From Kutzneria buriramensis (GTDB taxonomy: Bacteria > Actinomycetota > Actinomycetes > Mycobacteriales > Pseudonocardiaceae), in contig NZ_QUNO01000012.1 of the NCBI RefSeq assembly GCF_003387475.1, forward strand, positions 62,001 to 126,000: a stretch of DNA of 64,000 bases, in the 5' to 3' direction. Below are positions 19,487 through 27,990 of this stretch, one piece after another. Position 1 is the first letter of the stretch; every line of letters begins with the position of its first letter. The translations under genes and the position numbers were made by a program. Below the pieces are notes generated by a model. The model saw only the letters and a program-made list of their open reading frames with translations, had not been told where the DNA came from and searched no databases.

Positions 19487-20755
19487 TTGAGCGAGCACTT
19501 CAGGGTCGAGGGCGGGGCACGGCTGGTCGGCGAGGTGGACGTCGTCGGCGCCAAGAACAGCGTGCTCAAGCTGATGGCGGCGGCCCTGCTGGCCGAGGGC
19601 ACGACCACGCTCACCAACTGCCCGGAGATCCTGGACGTGCCGCTGATGGCGGACGTGCTGCGGGACCTGGGCTGCGACGTCGTGGTGTACGGCGGCACGG
19701 TCACGATCACCACGCCGGCCGAGCTGAACCACGAGGCGACCTCGCCGTCGGTGGGCAAGCTGCGGGCCTCGGTGTGTGTGCTGGGCCCGCTGGTGGGCCG
19801 CTGCAAGCGCGCGGTGGTCGCGCTGCCGGGCGGCGACGCGATCGGCCAGCGCCCGCTGGACATGCACCAGAGCGGCCTGCGCCAGCTCGGCGCGTCCAGC
19901 ACGATCGAGCACGGCTGTGTGGTGGCCGAGGCCGAGGACCTGCGTGGCGCGCAGATCTGGCTGGTCTTCCCGAGCGCGGCGGCCACCGAGAACATCCTGA
20001 TGGCCGCGGTGCTGGCCAACGGCACGACGGTGATCGACAACGCCGCCCGCGAGCCGGAGATGAGCGACCTCTGCACGATGCTGGTGCAGATGGGCGCCAA
20101 GATCGAGGGCGCCGGCACCTCCACGCTCACCGTGCACGGCGTGGACAAGCTGGAGCCGACCCAGCACCGCGTGATCGGCGACCGGATCGTCGGCGCGACC
20201 TGGGGCTTCGCCGCCGCGGTGACCCGCGGCGACATCACCGTGCGCGGCGTCGACCCGCATCACCTGGACCTCGTGCTGGAGAAGCTGCGGATGGCCGGCG
20301 CGGACGTGTCGCTGGTCGACAACGGCTTCCGCGTGGTGATGAGCCAGCGGCCCAAGGCGGTGGACTTCGTCACGCTGCCCTACCCCGGCTTCGCCACCGA
20401 CCTCCAGCCGTTCGCGATCGCCATGGCCGCCGTCGCCGACGGCACGTCGATGATCACGGAGAACCTGTTCGAGTCCCGCTTCCGGTTCATCGAGGAGATG
20501 ATCCGGATGGGCGCGGACGCCCGTACCGACGGCCACCACGCCGTCGTGCGCGGCCTGGAGCGGCTGTCCGGCGCGCCGGTATGGGCCTCCGACATCCGCG
20601 CCGGCGTGGGCCTCGTGCTGGGCGGCCTGTGCGCGGAGGGCGTCACCGACGTCTGGGACGTGTTCCACATCGACCGGGGCTACCCGCAGTTCGTGGAGAA
20701 CCTCCAGCGCCTGGGCGCCAACATCCAGCGGGTGACCGCGCCGCCGGAGCACTGA
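19487..20755 (+). CDS. murA: UDP-N-acetylglucosamine 1-carboxyvinyltransferase
   Basis: A 422-residue enzyme catalysing the first committed step of peptidoglycan synthesis (enolpyruvyl transfer from PEP to UDP-GlcNAc). The family [15 protein letters not shown] is at 21-35, and the active-site loop is [15 protein letters not shown]. The residue at the position of E. coli Cys115 is Asp117, as in mycobacteria, which is known to give intrinsic fosfomycin insensitivity. TTG 19487 is chosen because AGGAGA is 6 nt upstream and the protein aligns with the family from [10 protein letters not shown]. Longer upstream reading is antisense to the adenosyltransferase. Confidence 0.97.
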   Translation: MSEHFRVEGGARLVGEVDVVGAKNSVLKLMAAALLAEGTTTLTNCPEILDVPLMADVLRDLGCDVVVYGGTVTITTPAELNHEATSPSVGKLRASVCVLGPLVGRCKRAVVALPGGDAIGQRPLDMHQSGLRQLGASSTIEHGCVVAEAEDLRGAQIWLVFPSAAATENILMAAVLANGTTVIDNAAREPEMSDLCTMLVQMGAKIEGAGTSTLTVHGVDKLEPTQHRVIGDRIVGATWGFAAAVTRGDITVRGVDPHHLDLVLEKLRMAGADVSLVDNGFRVVMSQRPKAVDFVTLPYPGFATDLQPFAIAMAAVADGTSMITENLFESRFRFIEEMIRMGADARTDGHHAVVRGLERLSGAPVWASDIRAGVGLVLGGLCAEGVTDVWDVFHIDRGYPQFVENLQRLGANIQRVTAPPEH

Positions 20756-20778
20756 GTCCCGGCGGCGCGGCCGCGCCG

Positions 20779-21384
20779 TCAGATCTGGTACGCCTTGTCG
20801 CGCACCAGGGTCAGCAGCTGGTCGACGGTCAGCGGGAAGGTGCCGCGGATCGCGCCGTCCGGCTCGCCGCCGTCGCGCTGGGGCAGGTAGTTGTGGTCCT
20901 GCGCCAGCACCAGGGTGCCGTCGGCCCGCAGGTTCTCGGCGAACCTGGTGGTGGCGACGCCGCCCGGGGTCTGCTCGTCGTCCTCCAGGACGTAGGTGTG
21001 CGAGCCGTTCTTCTCGTGCACCAGGGAGCAGCGGGTGGCCTTGGCGCAGCCCTTCTCCAGCGCGTCGACGGTGGTCGGGCCGGAGACCTGGAGGTACACG
21101 TTCTCGCCGCCGTTGGTGTCGGTGAACCAGACCTGGCCGCCGAGGTAGCTCTGCCCGCCGAACTGGCTGACCCGGTCGTTGCCGAAGTCGGACAGGTCGA
21201 CGTCCCGGGCGTTCGGGTCCAGCTTCGGGAAGACCTTCGCGGTGTGCTCCCGGTTGAGCGTCTGCTGGGCGTACAGCTGGTCCCAGGTCGGCTGGCCGGT
21301 GGCCGTGGTCGTCGACGCCAGCGCGACGGGGGCGCTGAGCAGGGTGAACGCGGCCGCGAGCGCGGCGGCGGTGCGGAGTGCCAT
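20779..21384 (-). CDS. Secreted protein of unknown function
   Basis: A 201-residue protein with a clear signal peptide (MALRTAAALAAAFTLLSAPVALA, cleavage near LAS-TTT). The mature domain has two Cys (GCAKATRC) that may form a disulfide and no recognised catalytic motif. ATG 21384 follows GAGGGGGAT. It converges on murA, with a short GC palindrome (20762-20777) between them. No family assignment can be made from the sequence. Confidence 0.75.
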   Translation of the reverse strand: MALRTAAALAAAFTLLSAPVALASTTTATGQPTWDQLYAQQTLNREHTAKVFPKLDPNARDVDLSDFGNDRVSQFGGQSYLGGQVWFTDTNGGENVYLQVSGPTTVDALEKGCAKATRCSLVHEKNGSHTYVLEDDEQTPGGVATTRFAENLRADGTLVLAQDHNYLPQRDGGEPDGAIRGTFPLTVDQLLTLVRDKAYQI

Positions 21385-21586
21385 GGTGATCCCCCTCGGA
21401 TCGTTGATCATTACGTCGGGGGAGACGCCGGCGTTTTCGCCCCGGTTGTCGGCCGGAACGTGACTTGTGCGGGTTGCACGGATCGCCGTGACCCTTCTAA
21501 ACCGATCGTGTGAGGAACTCCACCGGGTAGGACAAGTTACCCGCCAGTACCCTGACTGGACACGACGCCGTGACCGGAGGTGGGCT

Positions 21587-23578
21587 GTGCCGTACCCGAC
21601 CGACCGCGACCGCGATCGCCCGTGGGTGATGCGCACGTATGCCGGGCACTCGTCGGCGGCCGCGTCCAACGCGCTGTACCGCCGCAACCTGGCCAAGGGG
21701 CAGACGGGCCTGTCGGTGGCCTTCGACCTGCCCACCCAGACCGGCTACGACTCCGACCATGAGCTGGCCAAGGGCGAGGTCGGCAAGGTGGGCGTGCCGA
21801 TCGCGCACATCGGCGACATGCGGCAGCTGTTCGACCAGATCGAGCTGGCCGACGCCAACACCTCGATGACCATCAACGCCACCGCGATGTGGCTGCTCGC
21901 GCTGTACGTGAGCACGGCCCAGGAGCACGGCGCCGACATCGCCAAGCTGGCCGGCACCACCCAGAACGACATCATCAAGGAGTACCTGTCCCGCGGCACG
22001 TACGTGTTCCCGCCGGGACCCAGCCTGCGGCTGATCACCGACATGGTCGCCTGGACCGTCGCCAACGTGCCGAAGTGGAACCCGATCAACGTCTGCTCGT
22101 ACCACCTCCAGGAGGCCGGCGCGACGCCGGTGCAGGAGATCGCGTACGCGATGTGCACGGCGATCGCGGTGCTGGACGCGGTGCGCGACTCGGGCCAGGT
22201 GCCGGCCGAGCGGATGGGCGACGTGGTCGCCCGCATCTCCTTCTTCGTCAACGCCGGCGTGCGTTTCGTCGAGGAGATGTGCAAGATGCGGGCCTTCGCG
22301 CAGCTGTGGGACGAGATCACTCGCGACCGCTACGGCATCGCCGACCCCAAGCAGCGCCGCTTCCGCTACGGCGTGCAGGTCAACTCGCTGGGGCTGACCG
22401 AGGCGCAGCCGGAGAACAACGTGCAGCGCATCGTGCTGGAGATGCTGGCGGTGTCGCTGTCCCGTGACGCCCGCGCGCGGGCGATCCAGCTGCCGGCGTG
22501 GAACGAGGCCCTGGGTCTGCCCCGGCCGTGGGACCAGCAGTGGGCGCTGCGCATGCAGCAGGTGCTGGCGTACGAGACGGATCTGCTGGAGTACGAGGAC
22601 ATCTTCGACGGCTCGCACGTGGTGCAGGCCAAGGTGGACGAGCTGCTGGCCGGCGCCCGCGAGGAGATCGACCGGGTGCAGGCGATGGGCGGCGCGGTCG
22701 CGGCCGTGGAGAGCGGGTACATGAAGTCGGCGCTGGTGAGCTCGCTGGCCGAGCGCCGGCGGCGGCTGGAGGCCGGCGAGGACGTCATCGTCGGCGTGAA
22801 CAAGTTCGACACCAGCGAGCCGTCGCCGTTGCAGGCCGAGGGGGCCAAGGCGATCGAGACGATCGACCCGGCGGTGGAGAAGCAGGCGATCGAGGCGTTG
22901 CAGCGGTGGCGCGCGTCGCGGGATTCCGCGGCGGCCGAGGCGGCGCTGGTGGCGCTGCGGGACGCCGCGAAGACCGACGAGAACCTGATGGAGGCCAGCC
23001 TGGCGTGCGCCCGCGCCGGCGTGACGACCGGCGAGTGGGCGGCCGCGCTGCGCGAGGCGTTCGGCGAATACCGTGCCCCGACCGGGGTTTCCGCCGCGGC
23101 GGCGGTCGGCGAGGCCGGCTCGGCGATCGCCGCGGTGCGGGAACGTGTGCAGGAGACCGGAAAGCAGCTCGGCGAGCGGCTGCGGATCCTGGTCGGCAAG
23201 CCCGGTCTGGACGGCCATTCCAACGGCGCCGAGCAGATCGCGGTGCGCGCCCGGGACGTCGGCTTCGAGGTGATCTACCAGGGGATCCGGCTGACGCCGG
23301 CGCAGATCGTGGCCGCCGCGGTGCAGGAGGACGTGCACATCGTGGGCCTGTCCGTGCTGTCCGGCTCGCACCTGGAGGTCGTGCCGGCGGTCGTGGAGGG
23401 CCTGCGGGTGGCCGGGGCCGGCGACGTGCCGGTGATCGTCGGCGGCATCATCCCGCCGGACGACGCCGCCGCGCTGGCCGAGCGGGGCGTGGCCCGGGTC
23501 TTCACGCCCAAGGACTACGAGCTGACCCAGATCATGGACGAGATCGTGAACGTCATCCGCGAGGCGCAGGGTCTCTGA
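21587..23578 (+). CDS. ecm: Ethylmalonyl-CoA mutase (MeaA-like, B12-dependent)
   Basis: A 663-residue single-chain adenosylcobalamin mutase converting (2R)-ethylmalonyl-CoA to methylsuccinyl-CoA. The N-terminal acyl-CoA barrel starts RPWVMRTYAGHSSAAASNALYR, with FDLPTQTGYDSDHELAKGEVGKVGV. The C-terminal B12 domain has GLDGHSNGAEQ; His544 is the lower cobalt ligand in DxHxxG. The GHSNG form and single-subunit length favour Ecm over methylmalonyl-CoA mutase. GTG 21587 has GGAGG 6 nt upstream. Ccr, the preceding enzyme, is at 59304-60635. Substrate assignment is family-based. Confidence 0.9.
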   Translation: MPYPTDRDRDRPWVMRTYAGHSSAAASNALYRRNLAKGQTGLSVAFDLPTQTGYDSDHELAKGEVGKVGVPIAHIGDMRQLFDQIELADANTSMTINATAMWLLALYVSTAQEHGADIAKLAGTTQNDIIKEYLSRGTYVFPPGPSLRLITDMVAWTVANVPKWNPINVCSYHLQEAGATPVQEIAYAMCTAIAVLDAVRDSGQVPAERMGDVVARISFFVNAGVRFVEEMCKMRAFAQLWDEITRDRYGIADPKQRRFRYGVQVNSLGLTEAQPENNVQRIVLEMLAVSLSRDARARAIQLPAWNEALGLPRPWDQQWALRMQQVLAYETDLLEYEDIFDGSHVVQAKVDELLAGAREEIDRVQAMGGAVAAVESGYMKSALVSSLAERRRRLEAGEDVIVGVNKFDTSEPSPLQAEGAKAIETIDPAVEKQAIEALQRWRASRDSAAAEAALVALRDAAKTDENLMEASLACARAGVTTGEWAAALREAFGEYRAPTGVSAAAAVGEAGSAIAAVRERVQETGKQLGERLRILVGKPGLDGHSNGAEQIAVRARDVGFEVIYQGIRLTPAQIVAAAVQEDVHIVGLSVLSGSHLEVVPAVVEGLRVAGAGDVPVIVGGIIPPDDAAALAERGVARVFTPKDYELTQIMDEIVNVIREAQGL

Positions 23579-23583
23579 ACGTG

Positions 23584-23622
23584 CGAAAAGCCCCGGAAGG
23601 CGTTGCCTTCCGGGGCTTTTCG
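23584..23622. terminator. Perfect 18-bp hairpin terminator
   Basis: CGAAAAGCCCCGGAAGGC (23584-23601) and GCCTTCCGGGGCTTTTCG (23605-23622) pair perfectly around GTT. The stem flanks are A/T-rich on both sides (AAAA/TTTT), so it can work as an intrinsic terminator for both the mutase gene and the converging hydrolase. Confidence 0.92.
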
Positions 23623-23631
23623 CGTCGGTGG

Positions 23632-24453
23632 TCAGCGCGCGGCGGACTCGATGAGCTTGGTGACGGCGTGCGGCTGGGAGACCAGCACGGCGTGCGAGGC
23701 GCCCTTGATCTCGACGGTGTGCGCGTGGGCGCGCTGCGACATGAACTCCTGGGCCTTGGCCGGGATGTTCTTGTCACCGGTCGGGATCAGCGACCAGGAC
23801 GGGATGGTGTGCCAGGCGGGCTCGCCCGAGGGCTCGTCCAGCGCGGTGGCGGCGATCGGGCGCTGGGTGGCGGCCATCAGCTTGGCCTGCGACAGCGGCA
23901 CGTCGGCGGCGAACTGCTGGGGGAAGAGGTCCTGCTTCACGTACAGGTCGGTCACGCCGTCGGGCGTCGACACCTGCTGGAGCGTGGCGCCGAGGGTGCT
24001 GCCCGGGAACTTGCCGGCCAGCTGACCGGCGGACTCGCCCTTCTCGGGGATGAAGGCGGCGATGTAGACCAGCGCCTTCACGTTCTTCTCGCCGAGGGCG
24101 GCGTTGCTGATGACCTGGCCGCCGTAGGAGTGGCCGACCAGCACGACCGGGCCCTGGACGCTCTCGATCAGCGACTTGAGGTACGCCGCGTCGGAGGCGA
24201 CGCCGCGCAGCGGGTTGGCCGGGGCGATGACCTTGTAGCCGTCGCGTAGGAGCTCGCCGATCTCCCCGTTCCAGCTGGAGGCGTCCGCGAACGCGCCGTG
24301 CACCAGGATCACGGTGGGCTTGGGGCCCTTGGTGTCCGGCGCGGCCGCCGTGCCGGTGGTGGCCGAGGACGACGGGGCGAGGGACAGCGCCGCGGTGGCG
24401 GCGAGGGCGACGCCGACGGCCAGGGTGCGGGCGATGGTGGCCTTGATACGCAT
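23632..24453 (-). CDS. Secreted alpha/beta hydrolase
   Basis: A 273-residue protein with a signal peptide (MRIKATIARTLAVGVALAATAAL...SSSATT). The alpha/beta-hydrolase core begins PTVILVHGAFADASSWN; the nucleophile elbow is GHSYGG, the acid is probably in the ALDEPSGEPAW/IPTGDKNIP region, and the catalytic His is in GASHAVLVS. It resembles salicylate-esterase/AB-hydrolase proteins of streptomycetes, whose substrates are mostly unknown. ATG 24453 has a GGAG about 9 nt upstream. Monocistronic. Confidence 0.85.
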   Translation of the reverse strand: MRIKATIARTLAVGVALAATAALSLAPSSSATTGTAAAPDTKGPKPTVILVHGAFADASSWNGEIGELLRDGYKVIAPANPLRGVASDAAYLKSLIESVQGPVVLVGHSYGGQVISNAALGEKNVKALVYIAAFIPEKGESAGQLAGKFPGSTLGATLQQVSTPDGVTDLYVKQDLFPQQFAADVPLSQAKLMAATQRPIAATALDEPSGEPAWHTIPSWSLIPTGDKNIPAKAQEFMSQRAHAHTVEIKGASHAVLVSQPHAVTKLIESAAR

Positions 24454-24686
24454 CTCGGGTGCTCCTTCGGTGGTCTCGCTGACAGGAAGAACCGTATGCG
24501 ATTACATCGTGCACAATCAAGTTGCTAACGATGTGCTCGCGGTCACACGTGGACGGGTTCTTGGCTGTAGGCGACACCATATGTGCAGGTCAGCGTGGTC
24601 CTGATGCGCTCGGCTCAACCGTGCCGAACCTGACCGACCACCGTCCGAACGGGCAACCCCCGCCCGTCCTCACATACCCCGACACG
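24454..24686. other. Intergenic region upstream of the secreted hydrolase
   Basis: About 230 bp, comparatively AT-rich around 24490-24600 (for example ATGCGATTACATCGTGCACAATCAAG). It must hold the promoter of the hydrolase at 23632-24453. The sequence GCACAATCAAGTTGC contains short inverted segments. No gene or RNA was recognised. Confidence 0.5.
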
Positions 24687-24816
24687 CCAAAACCCCCGCG
24701 AGTCGCGCTCTGGGACAGACCGAATGTAAGAACCAGGCAGATCTGAGCCTTGAGGCTCGTTTCTGCCCCAGACCTACATTCGGTGTGTCTGTGAGCGCGA
24801 CTCGCGGGGGTTTGGC
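24687..24816. repeat. Family B palindromic repeat, copy 2 (about 130 bp)
   Basis: Outer arms CCCCCGCGAGTCGCGCTC (left) and GAGCGCGACTCGCGGGGG (right) pair perfectly, as do ACCGAATGTA and TACATTCGGT further in. The middle holds a second palindrome, GGCAGATCTGAGCC...GGCTCGTTTCTGCC, absent from copy 1. It ends 10 bp from the stop of the ABC transporter gene at 24826 and probably terminates that operon. Confidence 0.88.
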
Positions 24817-24825
24817 TGGGGGGGG

Positions 24826-25854
24826 TTACTCGGCGGTGGCGGTGGCCTTGTCCGGGGTCGCCGCCGGGGCGTTCTCCGGGAAGTGGCAGGCGACCTGCTG
24901 GCCGGGGGCCAGCTCCACCAGGGGTGGCTCCACGGTCTTGCACTTGTCCTGGGCCTTCCAGCACCGGGTGTGGAACCGGCAGGCCGGCGGCGGGTTGATC
25001 GGGCTGGGCACGTCGCCGAACAGCCGGATGCGCTCCCGCTTGCCCTTGTTGTCCGGGTCCGGCACCGGCACCGCCGACAGCAGCGCCACCGTGTACGGGT
25101 GCATCGGCCGCTCGTACAGGGCGTTGCGGTCGGCGACCTCCATGATCTTGCCGAGGTACATCACCGCGACCCGGTCGGACACGTGCCGCACCACCGACAG
25201 GTCGTGCGCGATCATCACGTACGTCAGGTCGAGCTCGCTCTGGAGGTCCTCCAGCAGGTTGATCACCTGCGCCTGGATGGACACGTCCAGCGCGGACACC
25301 GGCTCGTCGGCCACGATCAGCTTTGGCTTGAGCGCGAGCGTGCGGGCGATGCCGATGCGCTGGCGCTGGCCGCCGGAGAACTCGTGCGGGTACCGGTTGT
25401 AGTGCTCCGGGTTGAGTCCGACCAGCTCCAGCAGCTCCTGCACGGCCTTCTTGACGCCCTGCGGGGTGGCCACCTTCTGGAGCTTGAACGGGGCGCCGAT
25501 GATGGTGCCCACGTTGTGCCGGGGGTTCAGCGACGAGTACGGGTCCTGGAAGATCATCTGCACGTCGCGGCGCAACGGCCGCATCGCCGAGTTGGACAGG
25601 TGCGTGATGTCCCGTCCCTCGAAGACGATCTTGCCCTCGGTCGGCTCGAGCAGCCGGGTGAGCAGCCGGCCGGTGGTGGTCTTGCCACAGCCGGACTCGC
25701 CGACCAGGGACAGCGTCTCGCCGGTCCGCACCGAGAAGTCGAGCCCGTCGACGGCCTTGACCGCGCCGACCTGCCGGCGCAGCAGTCCCCGGCGGATCGG
25801 GAAGTGCTTGCGCAGTCCCGAAACCGTCAACAGACTGTCCACAGTGGTCTCCAT
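24826..25854 (-). CDS. Peptide ABC transporter ATP-binding protein (OppF/DppF type)
   Basis: A 342-residue ABC ATPase, last gene of the operon. Walker [10 protein letters not shown], signature [13 protein letters not shown], Walker [14 protein letters not shown] and the H-loop [11 protein letters not shown] are visible. The C-terminal oligopeptide-ABC extension has a Cys cluster beginning [14 protein letters not shown] typical of the OppD/OppF iron-sulfur-like motif. It starts 4 bp after oppD-like 25859-26905, so the two are coupled. It ends 10 bp before the family B palindrome. Confidence 0.93.
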   Translation of the reverse strand: METTVDSLLTVSGLRKHFPIRRGLLRRQVGAVKAVDGLDFSVRTGETLSLVGESGCGKTTTGRLLTRLLEPTEGKIVFEGRDITHLSNSAMRPLRRDVQMIFQDPYSSLNPRHNVGTIIGAPFKLQKVATPQGVKKAVQELLELVGLNPEHYNRYPHEFSGGQRQRIGIARTLALKPKLIVADEPVSALDVSIQAQVINLLEDLQSELDLTYVMIAHDLSVVRHVSDRVAVMYLGKIMEVADRNALYERPMHPYTVALLSAVPVPDPDNKGKRERIRLFGDVPSPINPPPACRFHTRCWKAQDKCKTVEPPLVELAPGQQVACHFPENAPAATPDKATATAE

Positions 25855-25858
25855 CTTC

Positions 25859-26905
25859 CTAGAGTTTCGGCTGGATCTCGTTGGTCCAGATCCGGAGCCG
25901 CTGGTCGACGCTCATGTGACAGGCCACCTTGTGGCCGCCACCGATGTCCACCAGTTCGGGTACCACCGACGTGGTGGCGTCGCCGGGCAGGTCCTTGTAC
26001 GCGCACCGCGGGTGGAACGCGCACCCGCTGGGCACGTTGATCAGGCTGGGCGGGGTGCCCTTGATCGGCAGCAGCCGCTCGGAGCGGTCCCGGTCCAGCC
26101 GCGGCATCGAGCCGAGCAGGCCCCAGGTGTACGGATGCTGCGGCCCGTGGAACACCTCGCGCGCGCTGCCCTGCTCCACCGAGCGCCCGGCGTACATCAC
26201 CATGATGTCGTCGGCCAGCTCGGCGACCACGCCCAGGTCGTGCGTGATGATGATGACCGCGGAGCCGAACTCCTGCTGGAGGTCCTTGATCAGATCCAGG
26301 ATCTGGGCCTGCACCGTGACGTCCAGCGCGGTGGTCGGCTCGTCGGCGATCAAGAGCTCCGGGTCGCAGCACAGCGCCATGGCGATCATCGCGCGCTGCC
26401 GCATGCCGCCGGAGAACTGGTGCGGGTAGTCGTCCACCCGCGAGTTCGGCTGCGGGATGCCGACCCGGTCCAGCATCTCGATGGCGTGCTTGCGGGCCAC
26501 CGCCTTGGTCACCTTGTGGTGGATCCGGTACGCCTCGATGATCTGCTGCCCGACCGTGTAGAACGGGTGCATCGCCGACAGCGGGTCCTGGAAGATCATC
26601 GCCATCTTCTTGCCGCGCAGCGAGCGCACGTGCTCGTCGTCGGCCGACAGCAGCTCCTCGCCGTCCAGCCAGATCTCGCCGGACATCTTGGCCTTGGCGT
26701 AGCGCTGCAGGCCCATCAGGGCCATGCTGCTCACGCTCTTGCCGGAGCCGGACTCGCCGACGATGCCCAGCGTCTTGCCGCGCTCCAGCTTGAACGACAG
26801 CCCGTCCACCGACTTGACCAGGCCGTCGTCGGTGGGGAAGTGCACCCGGAGGTCGTTGACCTCCAGGAAGCTGCGCTGCTGCGGCGGATCCCAATGCTCG
26901 GTCAC
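25859..26905 (-). CDS. Peptide ABC transporter ATP-binding protein (OppD/DppD type)
   Basis: A 348-residue ABC ATPase with Walker [10 protein letters not shown], signature [15 protein letters not shown], Walker [14 protein letters not shown] and [12 protein letters not shown]. The C-terminal peptide-transporter extension includes [15 protein letters not shown] 26905 overlaps the permease stop codon by one base (TAGTG). It forms a heterodimer with the following ATPase. Confidence 0.93.
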   Translation of the reverse strand: MTEHWDPPQQRSFLEVNDLRVHFPTDDGLVKSVDGLSFKLERGKTLGIVGESGSGKSVSSMALMGLQRYAKAKMSGEIWLDGEELLSADDEHVRSLRGKKMAMIFQDPLSAMHPFYTVGQQIIEAYRIHHKVTKAVARKHAIEMLDRVGIPQPNSRVDDYPHQFSGGMRQRAMIAMALCCDPELLIADEPTTALDVTVQAQILDLIKDLQQEFGSAVIIITHDLGVVAELADDIMVMYAGRSVEQGSAREVFHGPQHPYTWGLLGSMPRLDRDRSERLLPIKGTPPSLINVPSGCAFHPRCAYKDLPGDATTSVVPELVDIGGGHKVACHMSVDQRLRIWTNEIQPKL

Positions 26906-27915
26906 TAGATACGCACCCTCGGGTCGATGACCACGTACAGAATGTCCACGACCAGGTTGGCAATGATGACGAAGGTGGCGGCGAGAATGGTCACGCCGAG
27001 CACCTTCGGCAGGTCGTTCTGGGTGATCGCCTGCAACGCGTACGCGCCGAGGCCGTTGAGCGAGTAGGTTTTCTCGGTCAGGATCGAGCTGCCCAGCAGG
27101 ATGCCGATGTCCAGGCCGAAGATGGTGGTGATCGGGGTCAGCGCGGCGCGCAGGCCGTGCCGGACCACGACGGTCCGCTCCGGCAGGCCCTTGGCCCGCG
27201 CGGTGCGGATGAAGTCCTCGCCCATCGTCTCCAGCATGCCGGCCCGGGTCAGCCGGGCGTAGGCCGCGGCGTTGAGGAACGCCAGCGTCAGCCAGGGCAG
27301 CACCAGGTCGTAGGCCCACAGCGCCGGGTTCTGGGTGAACGGCGTGTAGCTGCTGCCGGACGGGAACCAGCCCAGCGTGTAGCTGAAGATGTTCAGCGCC
27401 AGCAGACCGGTGAAGAAGATCGGCAGCGAGACGCCGGCCAGCGCGATGCCCATCGCGGTCCGGTCGAAGACGCTGCCCTTGCGCAGCGCGGAGACCACGC
27501 CGGCGGAGACGCCGAAGGCCAGCCAGACGATCGCGCCGCCGACGGCCAGCGACAGCGTCACCGGGAAGCGGTCGATCAGGTCCGGCAGCACCGGCTGCTG
27601 CTGGAGGAACGAGTAGCCCAGGCAGGGCGCCGGGCAGTGCACCGTGGTCGGACCGGTGTTGTAGTCCGCGCCGACGAAGATGCCCGACAGGAACCGTCCG
27701 TACTGGACGTAGAGCGGGTCGGTGAAGCCGAGCTTGACCGCCAGCGCGTGGATCTGCGCCACGTCCGCGGACTTGCCGACGTAGCGGGACGCGAGGTCGT
27801 CCGCGGTCGCGCCGCCGATGCGGGGCAGCAGGAAGAAGATCAGGAACACCGCGATGCTGACGATGAACAGCATCACGACGGCGCCGATCAGGCGACGAAT
27901 CAGATATGCGAACAC
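26905..27915 (-). CDS. Peptide ABC transporter permease (DppB type)
   Basis: A 336-residue membrane permease with six predicted helices. The first, LIRRLIGAVVMLFIVSIAVFLIFFLLP, is typical of DppB, and the cytoplasmic EAA-like loop is RLTRAGMLETMGEDFIRTARAKGLPERTVV. It pairs with the DppC-type permease at 29811-30809. A 15-bp hairpin (27932-27965) lies just upstream, between it and the binding-protein gene. Confidence 0.92.
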   Translation of the reverse strand: MFAYLIRRLIGAVVMLFIVSIAVFLIFFLLPRIGGATADDLASRYVGKSADVAQIHALAVKLGFTDPLYVQYGRFLSGIFVGADYNTGPTTVHCPAPCLGYSFLQQQPVLPDLIDRFPVTLSLAVGGAIVWLAFGVSAGVVSALRKGSVFDRTAMGIALAGVSLPIFFTGLLALNIFSYTLGWFPSGSSYTPFTQNPALWAYDLVLPWLTLAFLNAAAYARLTRAGMLETMGEDFIRTARAKGLPERTVVVRHGLRAALTPITTIFGLDIGILLGSSILTEKTYSLNGLGAYALQAITQNDLPKVLGVTILAATFVIIANLVVDILYVVIDPRVRI

Positions 27916-27931
27916 CGGTACGGCTGACGGC

Positions 27932-27965
27932 CGCCCGGCCGCCGTCTCGCGACGGCGGCCGGGCG
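27932..27965 (-). terminator. Intra-operon hairpin between binding-protein and permease genes
   Basis: CGCCCGGCCGCCGTC (27932-27946) pairs perfectly with GACGGCGGCCGGGCG (27951-27965), loop TCGC, stem 15 bp, no U tract. It follows the binding-protein gene by 25 bp and precedes the permease start by 16 bp on the minus strand. It may stabilise the upstream mRNA or limit readthrough. Confidence 0.75.
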
Positions 27966-27990
27966 CCCTACGCCTTCACCTACCTTCCGG

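Noticed and set aside
20756-21400. rRNA operon expected after murA, as in mycobacteria
   Set aside because: No rRNA-like sequence is present; the interval encodes a secreted protein on the other strand.
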